A stretch of 64,000 nucleotides of DNA, from positions 87,728 through 151,727 of the forward strand of contig NZ_AMSF01000058.1 in the NCBI RefSeq assembly GCF_000334915.1, in the 5' to 3' direction. The translations under genes and the position numbers were made by a program. The notes beneath the pieces are model-generated. The model ran no database searches, was not told the origin of the DNA, and was given only the letters and a program-made list of their open reading frames with translations. How positions within the stretch are numbered: the first letter of the stretch is position 1; the number at the start of each line of letters is the position of its first letter. The DNA is from Dyella ginsengisoli LA-4. GTDB taxonomy: Bacteria; Pseudomonadota; Gammaproteobacteria; Xanthomonadales; Rhodanobacteraceae. Of the stretch, positions 36,888 through 47,673 are shown piece after piece.

Positions 36888-39275
36888 GTGGACCAGCGCG
36901 TCGTTCACAGCTGCTACCACTGCGGCGAGCGGTTGCCGCCGTCGCCGGTGTGGGTGGCGCTGGATGGCCGGCCGCAGCCGTTCTGCTGCCACGGCTGTGC
37001 CACCGCCGCGCAGTGGATCCGCGACGCCGACCTGGGCGACTACTACCGCCTGCGCAGCGACGCCGGTGCGCGGGTCGATGTCGAGGTGGCCGATCTCGGC
37101 GCCTGGGACGGCAAGGAGCTGCTGGCCGAGCACACCGTGCCAGTCGACGGCGGCTGCGAGATCACCGTGCTTACCGACGGCATGCGCTGCGCCGCCTGTG
37201 CCTGGCTGGTCGATCGTGCGCTCGAGCGCACGCCGGGTGTGCTCGATGCCGGGGCCAATGCGGTGACCGGGCGCATACGCATTGCCTGGGATCCTGCGCG
37301 CACGCGCCTTTCGGCCGTGCTGGGCCAGCTGGCGATGCTCGGTTACCGACCTTATCTGGCCGGCGACCCGGCGGCGGAGCGCCAGCGTGTGGCCGATCGC
37401 CGGCAGTGGCTGCTGCGCCTGGGCGTGGCCGGACTGGCCGCGATGCAGACGATGATGCTGTCGGAGGCCTCGTACCTCGATTTCGGCCACCACATGAGCG
37501 TGCCGACGCGCGACCTGTTCCGCTGGTTCACCCTGCTGGTCTGCACACCGGTGGTGTTCTATTCCGGCTGGCCGTTCATCGAAGGCGCGTGGAACGGCCT
37601 GAGGCGCCGTCACCTCGGGATGGATGTGCTGGTCGCCGGGTCGACCCTGCTGGCCTACTTCGCCAGTGCCGTCGCGACCGTGCGCGGCGGACCGCACGTG
37701 TGGTTCGACGCGGCCGCGATGTTCGTGTTCCTGCTGCTGCTGGCCCGTCTGCTGGAGCAGCGCGCGCGGCGTATCGCCAGCGCACAGGTGGACACGCTGG
37801 CGCGCGCGCGCCCGGTGCTGGCGGTGCGCGAGCGGGCCGACGGCACGCGCGAATCGGTGCCGCTGTCGGCGCTGCGGGTGGGCGATGTCGCCTGCGTTGC
37901 GGTGGGCGAGGCGGTGCCGGCCGATGGCGAACTGCTCGATCCGCAGGCGCTGTTCGAGGAGGCGCTGCTTACCGGTGAGTCGCGACCGGTGGCCAAGCGG
38001 GAGGGGGATCCGGTGTATGCCGGCACTCACTGCCGCGAGACGCCTGCGCGCCTGCGCATCAGCGGCGTCGGCACGTCGACGCGGCTGTCGCAGCTGACCC
38101 GGCTGGTCGAGCAGGCGCAGGCGCAGCGACCGCCGCTGGCGCAACTGGCCGACCGCATCGGTGCGGTATTCGTCGGTGGGGTGCTGCTGGCCGCGCTGGC
38201 GGTGTACCTGGGCTGGCGGCTGATCGAGCCGCAGCGGGCGTTCGAGGTGGCACTGTCGCTGCTGGTGGTGAGCTGCCCGTGCGCGCTCTCGCTGGCGGTG
38301 CCGGCCGCGCTGGCCGCGGCCAGCGGGGCGCTGGCGCGGCGGGGCATCCTGCCGGTGCGTGCCGGAGCGCTGGATCGGCTCGCCCGCGTCACCGACCTGG
38401 TATTCGACAAGACCGGCACGCTGACCCGCGTGCATCCGGTGCTCGAGGCGGTCGAGGTGTTCGACGGCATGGACCGCTCGCGTGCCCGTGCGCTCGCTGC
38501 TGCGCTCGAGCGCGACAGTGGCCACCCGATCGCGGCGGCATTCGCCGGCGACGAAGCGCAGCTGGCGGTCGAGTCGCTGCAGCTGGTCGCAGGACAGGGG
38601 CTGACCGGCCGGATCGAGGGCGTCCACTGGCGCCTGGGTACCGCCCCCTTCGCGGCTGGCCGCGTCGACGACGGCCAGTTGTGGCTGGGCGACGGCACGC
38701 GTGCGCTCGCCCGTTTCACCCTGCGCGAGGGGCTGCGTGCCGACGCCGTCGACACCCTCCGTGCGCTGCGCGGGCTCGGCCTGGTCGTGCATCTGGCCAG
38801 CGGCGACGGCGCGGCCGCGGTGGAGCGGATGGCCGCCACGCTGGGTATCGCCGACGCGCGGGCAAGGCAGCGTCCCGAAGACAAGCTTGCCCTGGTGCAT
38901 GAGCTGCAGGCGCAGGGCCGCACGGTGGCGATGGTCGGCGATGGCCTGAACGACGCCCCGGTGCTGGCCGGCGCCGACGTCTCGCTGGCGATGGGCGAGG
39001 GCGCGGCGCTGGCCCAGCGCGCCGCCGACCTGGTACTGACCGCGCCGGAACTGATGCGCGTGCCGGCCGCCATCGCCCTGGCAAGGCGCACGCGGCACAT
39101 CATCCGCGAGAACTTCGCCTGGGCGGTGGGCTACAACCTGATCGCGCTGCCGCTCGCTGCCATGGGGCGGGTCACGCCGGGCTGGGCTGCGCTGGGAATG
39201 GCGCTATCCTCGCTGGTCGTCACCCTGAACGCGCTGCGACTGATGCGTCGTTCGCGCGAGGAGCATCGCCCATGA
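36888..39275 (+). CDS. ccoI: Copper-transporting P1B-type ATPase for cbb3 assembly
   Basis: This is a 795-residue ATPase. The N-terminus has a zinc/copper-binding CYHCGERL and CCHGCATAAQW module, followed by a heavy-metal-associated domain with CAAC. The ion channel motif is SCPCALSL, the phosphorylation site DKTGTLT, and the hinge GDGLNDAPVL. The GTG start at 36888 follows an AAGGCGGG site. CcoI supplies copper to the CcoN active site. It begins 14 bases after fixH and overlaps ccoS. Confidence 0.95.
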   Translation: MDQRVVHSCYHCGERLPPSPVWVALDGRPQPFCCHGCATAAQWIRDADLGDYYRLRSDAGARVDVEVADLGAWDGKELLAEHTVPVDGGCEITVLTDGMRCAACAWLVDRALERTPGVLDAGANAVTGRIRIAWDPARTRLSAVLGQLAMLGYRPYLAGDPAAERQRVADRRQWLLRLGVAGLAAMQTMMLSEASYLDFGHHMSVPTRDLFRWFTLLVCTPVVFYSGWPFIEGAWNGLRRRHLGMDVLVAGSTLLAYFASAVATVRGGPHVWFDAAAMFVFLLLLARLLEQRARRIASAQVDTLARARPVLAVRERADGTRESVPLSALRVGDVACVAVGEAVPADGELLDPQALFEEALLTGESRPVAKREGDPVYAGTHCRETPARLRISGVGTSTRLSQLTRLVEQAQAQRPPLAQLADRIGAVFVGGVLLAALAVYLGWRLIEPQRAFEVALSLLVVSCPCALSLAVPAALAAASGALARRGILPVRAGALDRLARVTDLVFDKTGTLTRVHPVLEAVEVFDGMDRSRARALAAALERDSGHPIAAAFAGDEAQLAVESLQLVAGQGLTGRIEGVHWRLGTAPFAAGRVDDGQLWLGDGTRALARFTLREGLRADAVDTLRALRGLGLVVHLASGDGAAAVERMAATLGIADARARQRPEDKLALVHELQAQGRTVAMVGDGLNDAPVLAGADVSLAMGEGAALAQRAADLVLTAPELMRVPAAIALARRTRHIIRENFAWAVGYNLIALPLAAMGRVTPGWAALGMALSSLVVTLNALRLMRRSREEHRP

Positions 39276-39448
39276 CCATCCTGCTGATGCTGATTCCGCT
39301 CAGCGTGGTGCTGCTGGCCGTGTCCATCGGAGCTTTCGTGTGGGCGGTGCGCAAGGGACAGTTCGACGACCTGGACACGCCGGCGCTGGACATCCTGCGC
39401 GACGATCCGCCGGCCACGCCGACCGACCCGGACGATGACGCTCGATAG
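39272..39448 (+). CDS. ccoS: cbb3 oxidase maturation protein
   Basis: This is a 58-residue single-helix membrane protein, MTILLMLIPLSVVLLAVSIGAFVWAVRKGQFDDLD, ending in an acidic tail. FWAVRxGQFDDLDTP-type wording is the CcoS signature. It overlaps ccoI by 4 bases and the next gene by 14 bases. Confidence 0.95.
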   Translation: MTILLMLIPLSVVLLAVSIGAFVWAVRKGQFDDLDTPALDILRDDPPATPTDPDDDAR

Positions 39449-40160
39449 CCTGACGCTCACCGCGGCGCTGCTCAGCGGCCTGCTCGGCGGTGCGCACTGC
39501 GCGGCGATGTGCGGCGGTATCGCCACCGGCTTCTCCGCGCGTGCGCCGCAGGCCGGGTGGGCCGGCGCGGCGCAGCTCAACCTCGGCCGGGTCGGCGGCT
39601 ACGTGCTTGCCGGGGCGCTGGTCGGCGGCGTGGGCGACGGTCTGCTGCGCGTGTTCGAGATTCCCGGACTGGCCGTGGCGATGCGGGTGGCCGTGGGCCT
39701 GGTGCTGGTGCTCGCCGGCCTGCGCCTGCTCGATCGCAGTGGTCGCTTCAACGTGCTCTCGCGCCCGGGCGCCCGGGTCTGGCGTGCCCTGCAGCCGCTG
39801 CTGCGTCCGTTGCTGCCGGCGAACACCGCACCGCGCCGGCTGGCGGCCGGCGTGTTGTGGGGCTGGCTGCCGTGCGGGCTCAGCACCACCCTGCTGGCGG
39901 CCGCCTGGATGCAGGCCAGCGCGGTGCACGGCGCGCTGACCATGGCGGCATTCGGGCTCGGCACCTTGCCGGTGATGCTGCCGTTGACCTGGTCGGGTGC
40001 CCGCATGGGGCGCTGGCTGCAGCGACCGGGGATCCGTCACGGCGCGGGCGCGCTGGTGCTGGTGGCGGGCGTGCTGACCATGGCGGCGCCGTGGCTGATG
40101 CAGGTGCCGGCCCTGCACGACGCGCTTACCGCCCTGGGCTGCGGACCGCGGTCCCGCTGA
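39435..40160 (+). CDS. TauE/SafE-family (DsbD-like) membrane protein
   Basis: This is a 241-residue membrane protein with about six helices and two cysteine pairs, GGAHCAAMCGG near residue 22 and GWLPCGLSTT near 150. This is the pattern of the family always found after ccoS in gammaproteobacteria. It is thought to help copper or redox handling in cbb3 assembly. It overlaps ccoS and closes the operon. Confidence 0.9.
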   Translation: MTLDSLTLTAALLSGLLGGAHCAAMCGGIATGFSARAPQAGWAGAAQLNLGRVGGYVLAGALVGGVGDGLLRVFEIPGLAVAMRVAVGLVLVLAGLRLLDRSGRFNVLSRPGARVWRALQPLLRPLLPANTAPRRLAAGVLWGWLPCGLSTTLLAAAWMQASAVHGALTMAAFGLGTLPVMLPLTWSGARMGRWLQRPGIRHGAGALVLVAGVLTMAAPWLMQVPALHDALTALGCGPRSR

Positions 40161-40162
40161 AG

Positions 40163-40199
40163 GCGCCGCGCCGCGGGCTCGGTGCTCGCGGCGCGGCGT
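40163..40199. terminator. Strong GC-rich hairpin between converging genes
   Basis: CGCCGCGCCGCG and its perfect complement (12 bp) enclose a loop of about 12 bases. There is no U run, so it may act as a pause or mRNA end-protecting structure for both directions. Confidence 0.6.
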
Positions 40200-40215
40200 G
40201 TCCTGCCGTGTCGGC

Positions 40216-40983
40216 TCAGTCCCGGTCGGGCCGGGCTTCGTGGTACCCGGCGGGGATCGCCGTGCTGAAGATCGCGGCATCCAGCGGCGGATCGACGGTC
40301 ACGTGGATGCGCTGGCTCATCGCCATGCCGTGGCCGCCGACCTCGACCGCCCGCGGCACGCCGTCGTCATCCGCCCACAGGTCGATGCGCATGCCGTGCA
40401 CGTCGAGCTGCCAGCCGTGGGTGATGCGACCGTCGATGATGCGCTGGCCGGGCAGTTCGACCGCCTTGCCCTGGAACTGGCCGATCGCCTCCAGCCACTT
40501 CAGCGCGGCGTCGGGTTGCGGCTTCGCATCCGCCGGCAGCGCGACCACCATCGCCATGCGCGGGCCGTGCAGCAGGGTCAGCACGCGATGTTCGGCGGCG
40601 TTCACCACCACGCTGGTGGCTTCGCCGATGTCGGTGCGGGCATCGCCGGCGCGGTCCATGCGGACGTGGATCGGCGGCATCGCGATGCCCTGCGACTGCT
40701 GTTCGATGGTCATCGACAGGGTGCGGAAGTCGCGCAGGTGCTTCAGCGCCAGCTCGAAGGCGACGCCGCGCGAGGTCGGCATCAGCACCAGGGCGAGTAC
40801 CAGGCAGGCGGTGGCGGCGGTGGCGAACGCACCGATCCAGCGCGCCGGCCGGACGCGGCGCGGACGGGCGCCGGCGAGTCGGCGCTCCAGCTTCGCCTGC
40901 GCGGCGTCGAGCGCGACCGGTGACGGATCACGCACCAGTGCCTGCAGGTGGCTGGCCAGGGCGGGGGACAGGGTCGGTTCCAT
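40216..40983 (-). CDS. Membrane-anchored partner of the ECF sigma factor (putative anti-sigma or RseB-like protein)
   Basis: This is a 255-residue protein with a cytoplasmic N-terminus of about 48 residues, one membrane helix (WIGAFATAATACLVLALVLMP) and a periplasmic domain of about 185 residues. That domain reads like a LolA/RseB-type half-barrel (FRTLSMTIEQQSQGIAM, then VMNAAEHRV-like strands). Its start overlaps the sigma-factor stop (TGATG). There is no zinc-binding HxxxCxxC anti-sigma motif. By position it controls the sigma factor, perhaps by sensing lipids or lipoproteins in the periplasm. That is inference. Confidence 0.78.
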   Translation of the reverse strand: MEPTLSPALASHLQALVRDPSPVALDAAQAKLERRLAGARPRRVRPARWIGAFATAATACLVLALVLMPTSRGVAFELALKHLRDFRTLSMTIEQQSQGIAMPPIHVRMDRAGDARTDIGEATSVVVNAAEHRVLTLLHGPRMAMVVALPADAKPQPDAALKWLEAIGQFQGKAVELPGQRIIDGRITHGWQLDVHGMRIDLWADDDGVPRAVEVGGHGMAMSQRIHVTVDPPLDAAIFSTAIPAGYHEARPDRD

Positions 40984-41507
40984 CACAGCACCTCCTGCGC
41001 GGAGCGCGCGCGGTCGTTGAGTAGCGATTCCAGCGTCTGCGTCGCACGGTGCAGGCAGACGCCGACGTGGTTCGGGGTGAGGCCGGTGGCCCGGGCGATC
41101 GCCGCGGTGTCCAGGCCGTGGAGATGCCGCAGCACGAAGCATTCGGCGTGCTGCGGTTTGAGCTGGGCGAGGGCGTCGCGCAGCCGGCGGGCGCGTTCGG
41201 CCTGCTCGGCGTCCTGCTCGACGGTGTCGGCCGCTTCCGGCTCGGCGGCTTTCCACAGTGGGCGCAGACGGCGCCAGCGTTGCCGGCTGCGCAGACGGTC
41301 GATCGCCTGGCGCGTGGCCATGGCGGCGAGGTAGGCCGGCCACGAGGCGACGTCGGTCGGCGGTTTCTCGAGCAGGCGCAGGAACACGTCCTGTTGCACG
41401 TCTTCGGCCTGGCCGGCATCACCGAGCACGCGGTACGCGGCAAGGTACACCGCGCGGCCGTAGCCGCGGGCCAGGGTACTGACATCGGGCGGTGCGGTGT
41501 CCGTCAT
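40983..41507 (-). CDS. ECF-type RNA polymerase sigma factor
   Basis: This is a 174-residue sigma-70-family factor of the extracytoplasmic type. Region 2 reads LAAYRVLGDAGQAEDVQQDVFLRLL, and region 4 reads LAQLKPQHAECFVLRHLHGLDTAAIARATGLTPNHVGVCLHRAT. The start at 41505-41507 has a GGAGG site 7 bases upstream; an ATG 33 bases earlier is less likely. The next gene downstream is its membrane partner. Confidence 0.9.
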   Translation of the reverse strand: MTDTAPPDVSTLARGYGRAVYLAAYRVLGDAGQAEDVQQDVFLRLLEKPPTDVASWPAYLAAMATRQAIDRLRSRQRWRRLRPLWKAAEPEAADTVEQDAEQAERARRLRDALAQLKPQHAECFVLRHLHGLDTAAIARATGLTPNHVGVCLHRATQTLESLLNDRARSAQEVL

Positions 41508-41616
41508 GGGCTCGCCTCCGCGGGAAAGTGACAGGGGCATGGTGCGTCTCCGGGTGGATTCACCCCTTCAGACGCGCCGGCCCGCCCGATTCTTACAGCT
41601 GCTGGCACCGGAAACG

Positions 41617-41645
41617 ACGAAGGGCGCATCGCTGCGCCCTTCGTT
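41617..41645 (-). terminator. Terminator of ahcY
   Basis: The stem ACGAAGGGCGCA with its complement and a 4-base loop is followed on the minus strand by TCGTCGTTTCC. It lies 27 bases after ahcY and before the sigma-factor start region. Confidence 0.75.
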
Positions 41646-41671
41646 TCGATCTTGTGGAACCTTGCCGCCGA

Positions 41672-43111
<1,440 letters not shown>

Positions 43112-43184
43112 TTCGGAGAGCTCCAGTTCTGTGCAGGAGCCCCGCGGCGCCGGGGAAGGTCGCTCGCGAGACTGCCGCGTGATA

Positions 43185-43306
43185 GCAACCGGGCGCCGTT
43201 TTCGAACCTGCCGCGCCGAGCCTGGCCACCGGTGCTTTCCGGTCCGGATAACCGGACGGAAGGGCGGAATTCCGCCTGCCTGTGGTCGCAGCGCCCCTCG
43301 ACGGGC
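43185..43306 (-). ncRNA. SAH riboswitch in the ahcY leader
   Basis: On the minus strand the leader shows the three conserved blocks in order: GAGGGGCGCTGCGACC, a variable hairpin, then CCAGGCTCGG, then AACGGCGCCC about 75 bases before the ATG. This is the SAH riboswitch (ahcY motif), which turns ahcY on when SAH accumulates. A -10 TACAAT at 43315-43320 places the transcript start at about 43308. Confidence 0.88.
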
Positions 43307-43370
43307 AGCGCACCATTGTAGCGGCAACCGGCCCAGGCTGTCCGCCCGGGTGTGCAGCGTGGACCGATTC

Positions 43371-43399
43371 TTGACATGCTGCACCCGCAGCATTTGCTA
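43371..43399 (+). promoter_or_regulatory. Probable ppc promoter
   Basis: A perfect TTGACA (43371-43376) is followed after 17 bases by TTGCTA (43394-43399). A TGCTGC-ACCC-GCAGCA inverted repeat fills the spacer and could be an operator. The -10 is weak; a TAGTCT four bases on is an alternative. Confidence 0.5.
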
Positions 43400-43431
43400 G
43401 TCTTGGACGGATTCACACAAGGGAGACCTCC

Positions 43432-46140
43432 ATGCCTTTCCAGCCCGACACCCCCGACCTGCCGCACGACGCCCCCCTGCGCGAGGACGTCAGCCGGATC
43501 GGCGCGATGGTCGGGCAGATGCTCGCCGAGCAGCGCGGGGAGGCCTTCTTCGAGAAGGTGGAGGCGGTGCGCACCACGGCGATCCGCCGCCGCCGGGAGG
43601 ACGAGCCGGTGGCCCTGCTGGACCGGGCGCTGAGCGGCATGCAGGCGGAGGAGGCCGAAGCGCTGGCGCGCGCCTTCGCCACTTATTTCCAGGCGGTGAA
43701 CATCGCCGAGCGGGTGCACCGCATCCGCCGCCGCCGCGACTACCAGCGCAGCGATAGCCATCCGCAGCCCGAGTCCCTGCTCGACGTGCTGACCCGGCTC
43801 AAGGCGCAGGGCGTCATCGCCGCCGAACTGGTCGACTGGCTGGGTCGCCTGCACGTGGAGCCGGTGTTCACCGCGCACCCGACCGAGGCGGTGCGCCGCT
43901 CGCTGCTGGAAAAAGAGCAGGCGATCGTGCGCTCGCTGGTGGACAACTTCGACCCCACCCGCACCCCGCAGGAGCGCAAGGAGGACGACGACCGCATCTT
44001 CATGGCGCTGTCCTCCGGCTGGCAGACCGCCGAGGCCTCGCCGGTGCAGCCCACCGTGCAGGACGAGCACCACCACGTCGGCTTCTACCTGGCCAACCCG
44101 ATCTACCGCATCGTGCCGGCGTTGTACGAGCAACTGGCCGATGCGCTGCAGCAGGTCTACGGCATCGCGGTGCCGATGCCGCGGCTGCTCAGCTTCGCCA
44201 CCTGGGTCGGCGGCGACATGGACGGCAATCCCAATGTGGGCGCCGACACCATCGCCGCGAGCCTTGCCAGCCAGCGCGCCCATGTGATCGAGCACTACGA
44301 GGAGGATGTGGCCGGGCTGGCCCGCCTGCTCAGCCAGACCGAGGGCCGCGTGGCCGTATCGCCGGAGTTGCTGGCGCGGCTGGAGGACTACCGCGAGCGC
44401 TTCCCGGAAGCGGCGAAGAAGATCCGCCCGCGCCACGCCGACATGCCGTACCGCACCTTGCTCACCCTGATCGGCGCGCGCCTGCAGGCCACCCACGAGG
44501 ACGACCATCCGGAAGGCTATACCTCGGTCGACGAGCTGGCCGGCGACCTGGAGCTGATCGCGCACAGCCTGATCGACCACCACGGCCTGCACGCCGGCGC
44601 CTACGCGGTGCAGCGGCTGGTCCGCCGCGTGCGCACGTTCGGCCTGCATCTGGCCCGGCTCGACGTGCGGCAGGACTCGCAGGTGCACGACGACGCGCTG
44701 GCCGCCCTGCAGGGCGACGCCGACTGGGGCCAGCGCAGCCCGGCCGAGCGGGTGGAAAAGCTGCATCCGTTCGCCAGCGGCGAGCTGGCGCTCGCCCCGG
44801 TCGAGGAGGAGAACGCCCAGCGCATGCGCTCGGTGTTCCAGGCGCTGGGCACGGCCCGTCGCCGCTACGGCGCCGAGGCGATCGGCCTGTACATCATCTC
44901 GATGGCGCGCACTGCGGCCGACGTGCTGGCCGTGCTCGCGCTGGCCCGCCACGGTGGCCTGGCCGTGGAAGGCGAGCCGGTGCCGCTGGACGTGGCGCCG
45001 CTGTTCGAGACGGTGGACGACCTGAAGAACGCCCCGGCCACGCTGCGCGCGCTGCTGGCCGACCCGGTCTACCGCACGCACCTGGCCTCGCGCGGCGACC
45101 GCCAGTGGGTGATGCTCGGCTACTCCGACAGCGGCAAGGACGGCGGCACGCTGGCCTCGCGCTGGGGCCTGCAGCGCGCCCAGGTGGAGCTGCTGGACAT
45201 CGCGCACGAGGCCGGCATCCAGCTCGCCTTCTTCCACGGTCGCGGCGGCTCGGCCAGCCGCGGCGGCGGCCGCATGACGCCGGCGCTGATGTCCTCGCCG
45301 CGCGGCTCGGTGGCCGGCGTGCTGCGGGTGACCGAACAGGGCGAGGTGATCCATCGCAAGTACGGCATCCGCGCGCTGGCGCTGCGCAACCTGGAGCAGA
45401 CCGTCGGCGCCGTGCTGCGCGCCAGCCTGCGCCCGCGCGAGGTGGAGCCGCGCGAGGACGCCTGGCGCGAGCGCATGCACGTGCTCTCGGCCACCAGTCG
45501 CAAGCACTACCGCGCCTTCGTCGACCGCGAGGGCTTCGTCGAGTACTTCCGTGCCGCCACGCCGATCGACGTGATCGAGCGCATGACCCTGGGCTCGCGC
45601 CCCTCGCGCCGGCGCTCGATGCGCGGCGTGCAGGACCTGCGCGCGATCCCCTGGGTGTTCTCCTGGACCCAGTGCCGTTCGATCCTCACCGGCTGGTACG
45701 GCCTGGGTACCGCGCTGGAGCAGGGTGCGGCCGAGTTCGGCGAGGAGGCGCTGGCCGAGATGGCGCGCGACTGGCCGTTCTTCAGCAACATGCTCGACGA
45801 CGTGGAGATGGTGCTGGCCAAGTGCGACCTGGCCATCGCCGAGGCGTTCTCGACGCTGGCCGGCGAGCTGCACGCGCCGTTCTTCGCGCTGATCCGCGAG
45901 GAGTTCGCGCGCACCTGCCACTGGGTGCTGCGCCTGAAGGGCAGCGACGAGCTGCTGCAGGACTCGCCGCGACTGGCCCAGTCGATCCGCCTGCGCAACC
46001 CGTATGTGGACCCGATGAGCGTGCTGCAGATCGACCTGCTCAGGCGCTGGCGCGCCAGCGACCGCGGGGACGAGGCCCTGCTGCGCGCCCTGGTCGCCTG
46101 CGTCAACGGCGTCTCGCAGGGGCTGCAGAACACCGGCTGA
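43432..46140 (+). CDS. ppc: Phosphoenolpyruvate carboxylase
   Basis: This is a 902-residue PEP carboxylase. The catalytic histidine is H149 in [13 protein letters not shown]. Other blocks are [30 protein letters not shown] and [13 protein letters not shown], and the C-terminus is the usual QNTG. It forms oxaloacetate from PEP and bicarbonate and refills the TCA cycle. It is divergent from ahcY and has its own terminator. Confidence 0.97.
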   Translation: MPFQPDTPDLPHDAPLREDVSRIGAMVGQMLAEQRGEAFFEKVEAVRTTAIRRRREDEPVALLDRALSGMQAEEAEALARAFATYFQAVNIAERVHRIRRRRDYQRSDSHPQPESLLDVLTRLKAQGVIAAELVDWLGRLHVEPVFTAHPTEAVRRSLLEKEQAIVRSLVDNFDPTRTPQERKEDDDRIFMALSSGWQTAEASPVQPTVQDEHHHVGFYLANPIYRIVPALYEQLADALQQVYGIAVPMPRLLSFATWVGGDMDGNPNVGADTIAASLASQRAHVIEHYEEDVAGLARLLSQTEGRVAVSPELLARLEDYRERFPEAAKKIRPRHADMPYRTLLTLIGARLQATHEDDHPEGYTSVDELAGDLELIAHSLIDHHGLHAGAYAVQRLVRRVRTFGLHLARLDVRQDSQVHDDALAALQGDADWGQRSPAERVEKLHPFASGELALAPVEEENAQRMRSVFQALGTARRRYGAEAIGLYIISMARTAADVLAVLALARHGGLAVEGEPVPLDVAPLFETVDDLKNAPATLRALLADPVYRTHLASRGDRQWVMLGYSDSGKDGGTLASRWGLQRAQVELLDIAHEAGIQLAFFHGRGGSASRGGGRMTPALMSSPRGSVAGVLRVTEQGEVIHRKYGIRALALRNLEQTVGAVLRASLRPREVEPREDAWRERMHVLSATSRKHYRAFVDREGFVEYFRAATPIDVIERMTLGSRPSRRRSMRGVQDLRAIPWVFSWTQCRSILTGWYGLGTALEQGAAEFGEEALAEMARDWPFFSNMLDDVEMVLAKCDLAIAEAFSTLAGELHAPFFALIREEFARTCHWVLRLKGSDELLQDSPRLAQSIRLRNPYVDPMSVLQIDLLRRWRASDRGDEALLRALVACVNGVSQGLQNTG

Positions 46141-46189
46141 GCGGTCGCCGTCCCGGGGCTGTCCGTCTTTGGTCGGGCGATTCCGGAAG

Positions 46190-46222
46190 CGGACACTGTG
46201 ACCGGACACATCGGCGTGTCCG
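46190..46222 (+). promoter_or_regulatory. Array of CGGACAC half-sites, probable enhancer for the NtrC-type activator
   Basis: CGGACAC (46190-46196), CGGACAC (46203-46209) and GTGTCCG (46216-46222) are spaced exactly 13 bases start to start. One more TGTCCG occurs at 46160-46165. They lie 50-80 bases before a sigma-54 promoter, a normal place for activator binding. Confidence 0.6.
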
Positions 46223-46229
46223 CGTCCCG

Positions 46230-46260
46230 AAAACGGCGCCACGGCGCCGTTTTCGCTTTT
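46230..46260 (+). terminator. ppc terminator
   Basis: AAAACGGCGCC-AC-GGCGCCGTTTT followed by CGCTTTT forms a typical rho-independent terminator. It lies between the half-site array and the sigma-54 promoter. Confidence 0.85.
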
Positions 46261-46269
46261 CGCGGGTGG

Positions 46270-46286
46270 CTGGCACGCTGCTTGCG
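46270..46286 (+). promoter_or_regulatory. Sigma-54 (-24/-12) promoter of the ABC export operon
   Basis: CTGGCACG-CTGC-TTGCG matches the sigma-54 consensus YTGGCACG-N4-TTGCW except for the last base, with GG at 46272-46273 and GC at 46284-46285 exactly 10 bases apart. The transcript would begin at about 46297, only about two bases before the ATG at 46299. Confidence 0.82.
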
Positions 46287-46298
46287 ATGTCCTGTCGC

Positions 46299-47552
46299 AT
46301 GGATATCGCCAACCCCCAGTTCAGGATCCAGCGGCGTCGGCGGCTGCAGTGGTCGATCGCCGGCGGCGCGGTCGCGCTGGTCGCCGTCGTGGTGCTGGTG
46401 ATGCGGCTGGGGCCGGCGTTGCCGGTAGTCGAGCGGGGCAGCCTGTGGATCGATACCGTGCAGCAGGGGCAGATGCTGCGCGAGGTGCGCGCCACCGGCA
46501 CCCTGGTGCCGCGCTCCAGCCGCTGGCTGGCCGCGTCCACCGCGGCACAGGTCGAGCAGATCAAGGTCTGGCCCGGCGCCACGGTGAAACCTGACACGGT
46601 GCTGATGACGCTGGCCAACCCCGCGGTGGAGGATGCGCTGCGCAACGCCCAGGCCCTGGTGGCGGCGGCGGAAGCCGACGTTGCCGCCAAGCGCGCGGAA
46701 ATGCGCTCGCAGTTGCTGGACCAGCGCTCGGCACTCGCCCAGGCCGAGTCCGATTACGCCTCGGCCAAGGTCAAGGCCGACGCCGACGCCAAGGCGGCCG
46801 CCCTGCACCTGATTCCCGACGTGCAGTTCCGCCAGGGCCAGATCGCGCTGAAGCAGCTGGCGACCCGCCGTGACATCGAGCGGCAGCGCGTGGCCGCCTT
46901 CGCCGGCAACATGCATGCCCAGCTCGACGCGGTGCAGGCCAGGCTGCGCCAGCAGCAGAGCAACCTCGAACTGCGCCAGCGCCAGGCCGATGCCCTGCAG
47001 GTGAAGGCCGGCATCGCCGGGGTACTGCAGGAGGTGGCGGTGCAGGAGGGCGCGCAGGTGGCCGAGGGCGCCAACCTGGCGCGGGTGGCGCGGCCGGATG
47101 TGTTGATCGCGCGCCTGCAGGTGCCCGAGGTACAGGCCAAGGACGTGGCCCTCGGCATGCCGGTCAGCGTGGACACGCACAACGGCCTGGTCGCCGGCGC
47201 GGTCGAGCGCATCGACCCGGCGGTGCGCGACGGCAGCGTGCAGGTGGATGTGCGCCTGGATGGCAAGCTGCCGCCCGGCGCACGTCCGGACCTCTCGGTG
47301 GACGGACGCATCCGCGTCGCCACGCTGGACCACGTGCTCTCGGTCGGCCGGCCGGCCTCCGCGCGCGCCGATGCCGACATCACGCTGTTCCGCCTCGATC
47401 CGTCCAGCGGCATCGCCACCCGTGTGCCGGTGCGGCTGGGCGCGGCGTCGGTGGACCGGGTGGAGATCCGCCGTGGCCTGAAGGCCGGCGATCAGGTGAT
47501 CCTCTCCGACACCAGCCAGTGGGACCGCTACGACAGGATCCGCGTGAAGTGA
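46299..47552 (+). CDS. HlyD/MacA-like membrane fusion protein
   Basis: This is a 417-residue periplasmic adaptor. It has a basic N-terminus (MDIANPQFRIQRRRRLQW), one membrane helix (SIAGGAVALVAVVVLVMRL), a lipoyl domain, a long helical hairpin (residues about 110-240, rich in AQAES and RQRQADAL) and a beta-barrel domain. I prefer the ATG at 46299; an ATG at 46287 overlaps the promoter and neither has a ribosome site. It is the first gene of the operon with the ATPase and three permeases. The predicted mRNA start leaves almost no leader. Confidence 0.9.
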   Translation: MDIANPQFRIQRRRRLQWSIAGGAVALVAVVVLVMRLGPALPVVERGSLWIDTVQQGQMLREVRATGTLVPRSSRWLAASTAAQVEQIKVWPGATVKPDTVLMTLANPAVEDALRNAQALVAAAEADVAAKRAEMRSQLLDQRSALAQAESDYASAKVKADADAKAAALHLIPDVQFRQGQIALKQLATRRDIERQRVAAFAGNMHAQLDAVQARLRQQQSNLELRQRQADALQVKAGIAGVLQEVAVQEGAQVAEGANLARVARPDVLIARLQVPEVQAKDVALGMPVSVDTHNGLVAGAVERIDPAVRDGSVQVDVRLDGKLPPGARPDLSVDGRIRVATLDHVLSVGRPASARADADITLFRLDPSSGIATRVPVRLGAASVDRVEIRRGLKAGDQVILSDTSQWDRYDRIRVK

Positions 47553-47565
47553 ACCATGCCGCAGG

Positions 47566-47646
47566 GTAGGAGCCCGCTCGCGGGCGATGCTTTTCGGCAT
47601 TGATGCAGATCGGGAGCAAAAGCATCGCCCGCAAGCGCGCTCCTAC
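47566..47646. repeat. REP element, copy 2 of 5, inside an operon
   Basis: A GTAGGAGCCCGCTCGCGGGC arm and its inverted partner enclose a variable centre. The right arm differs at two bases (GCAAGCGCGC). It lies between the fusion-protein gene and the ATPase gene, where a hairpin could separate their expression. Confidence 0.92.
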
Positions 47647-47673
47647 ACACAACCAACCATGTAGACGGGAATC

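Noticed and set aside
36492..39098. Long open frame on the minus strand opposite ccoI
   Set aside because: His- and Arg-rich composition typical of GC-driven shadow frames; the ccoI motifs on the plus strand are complete.
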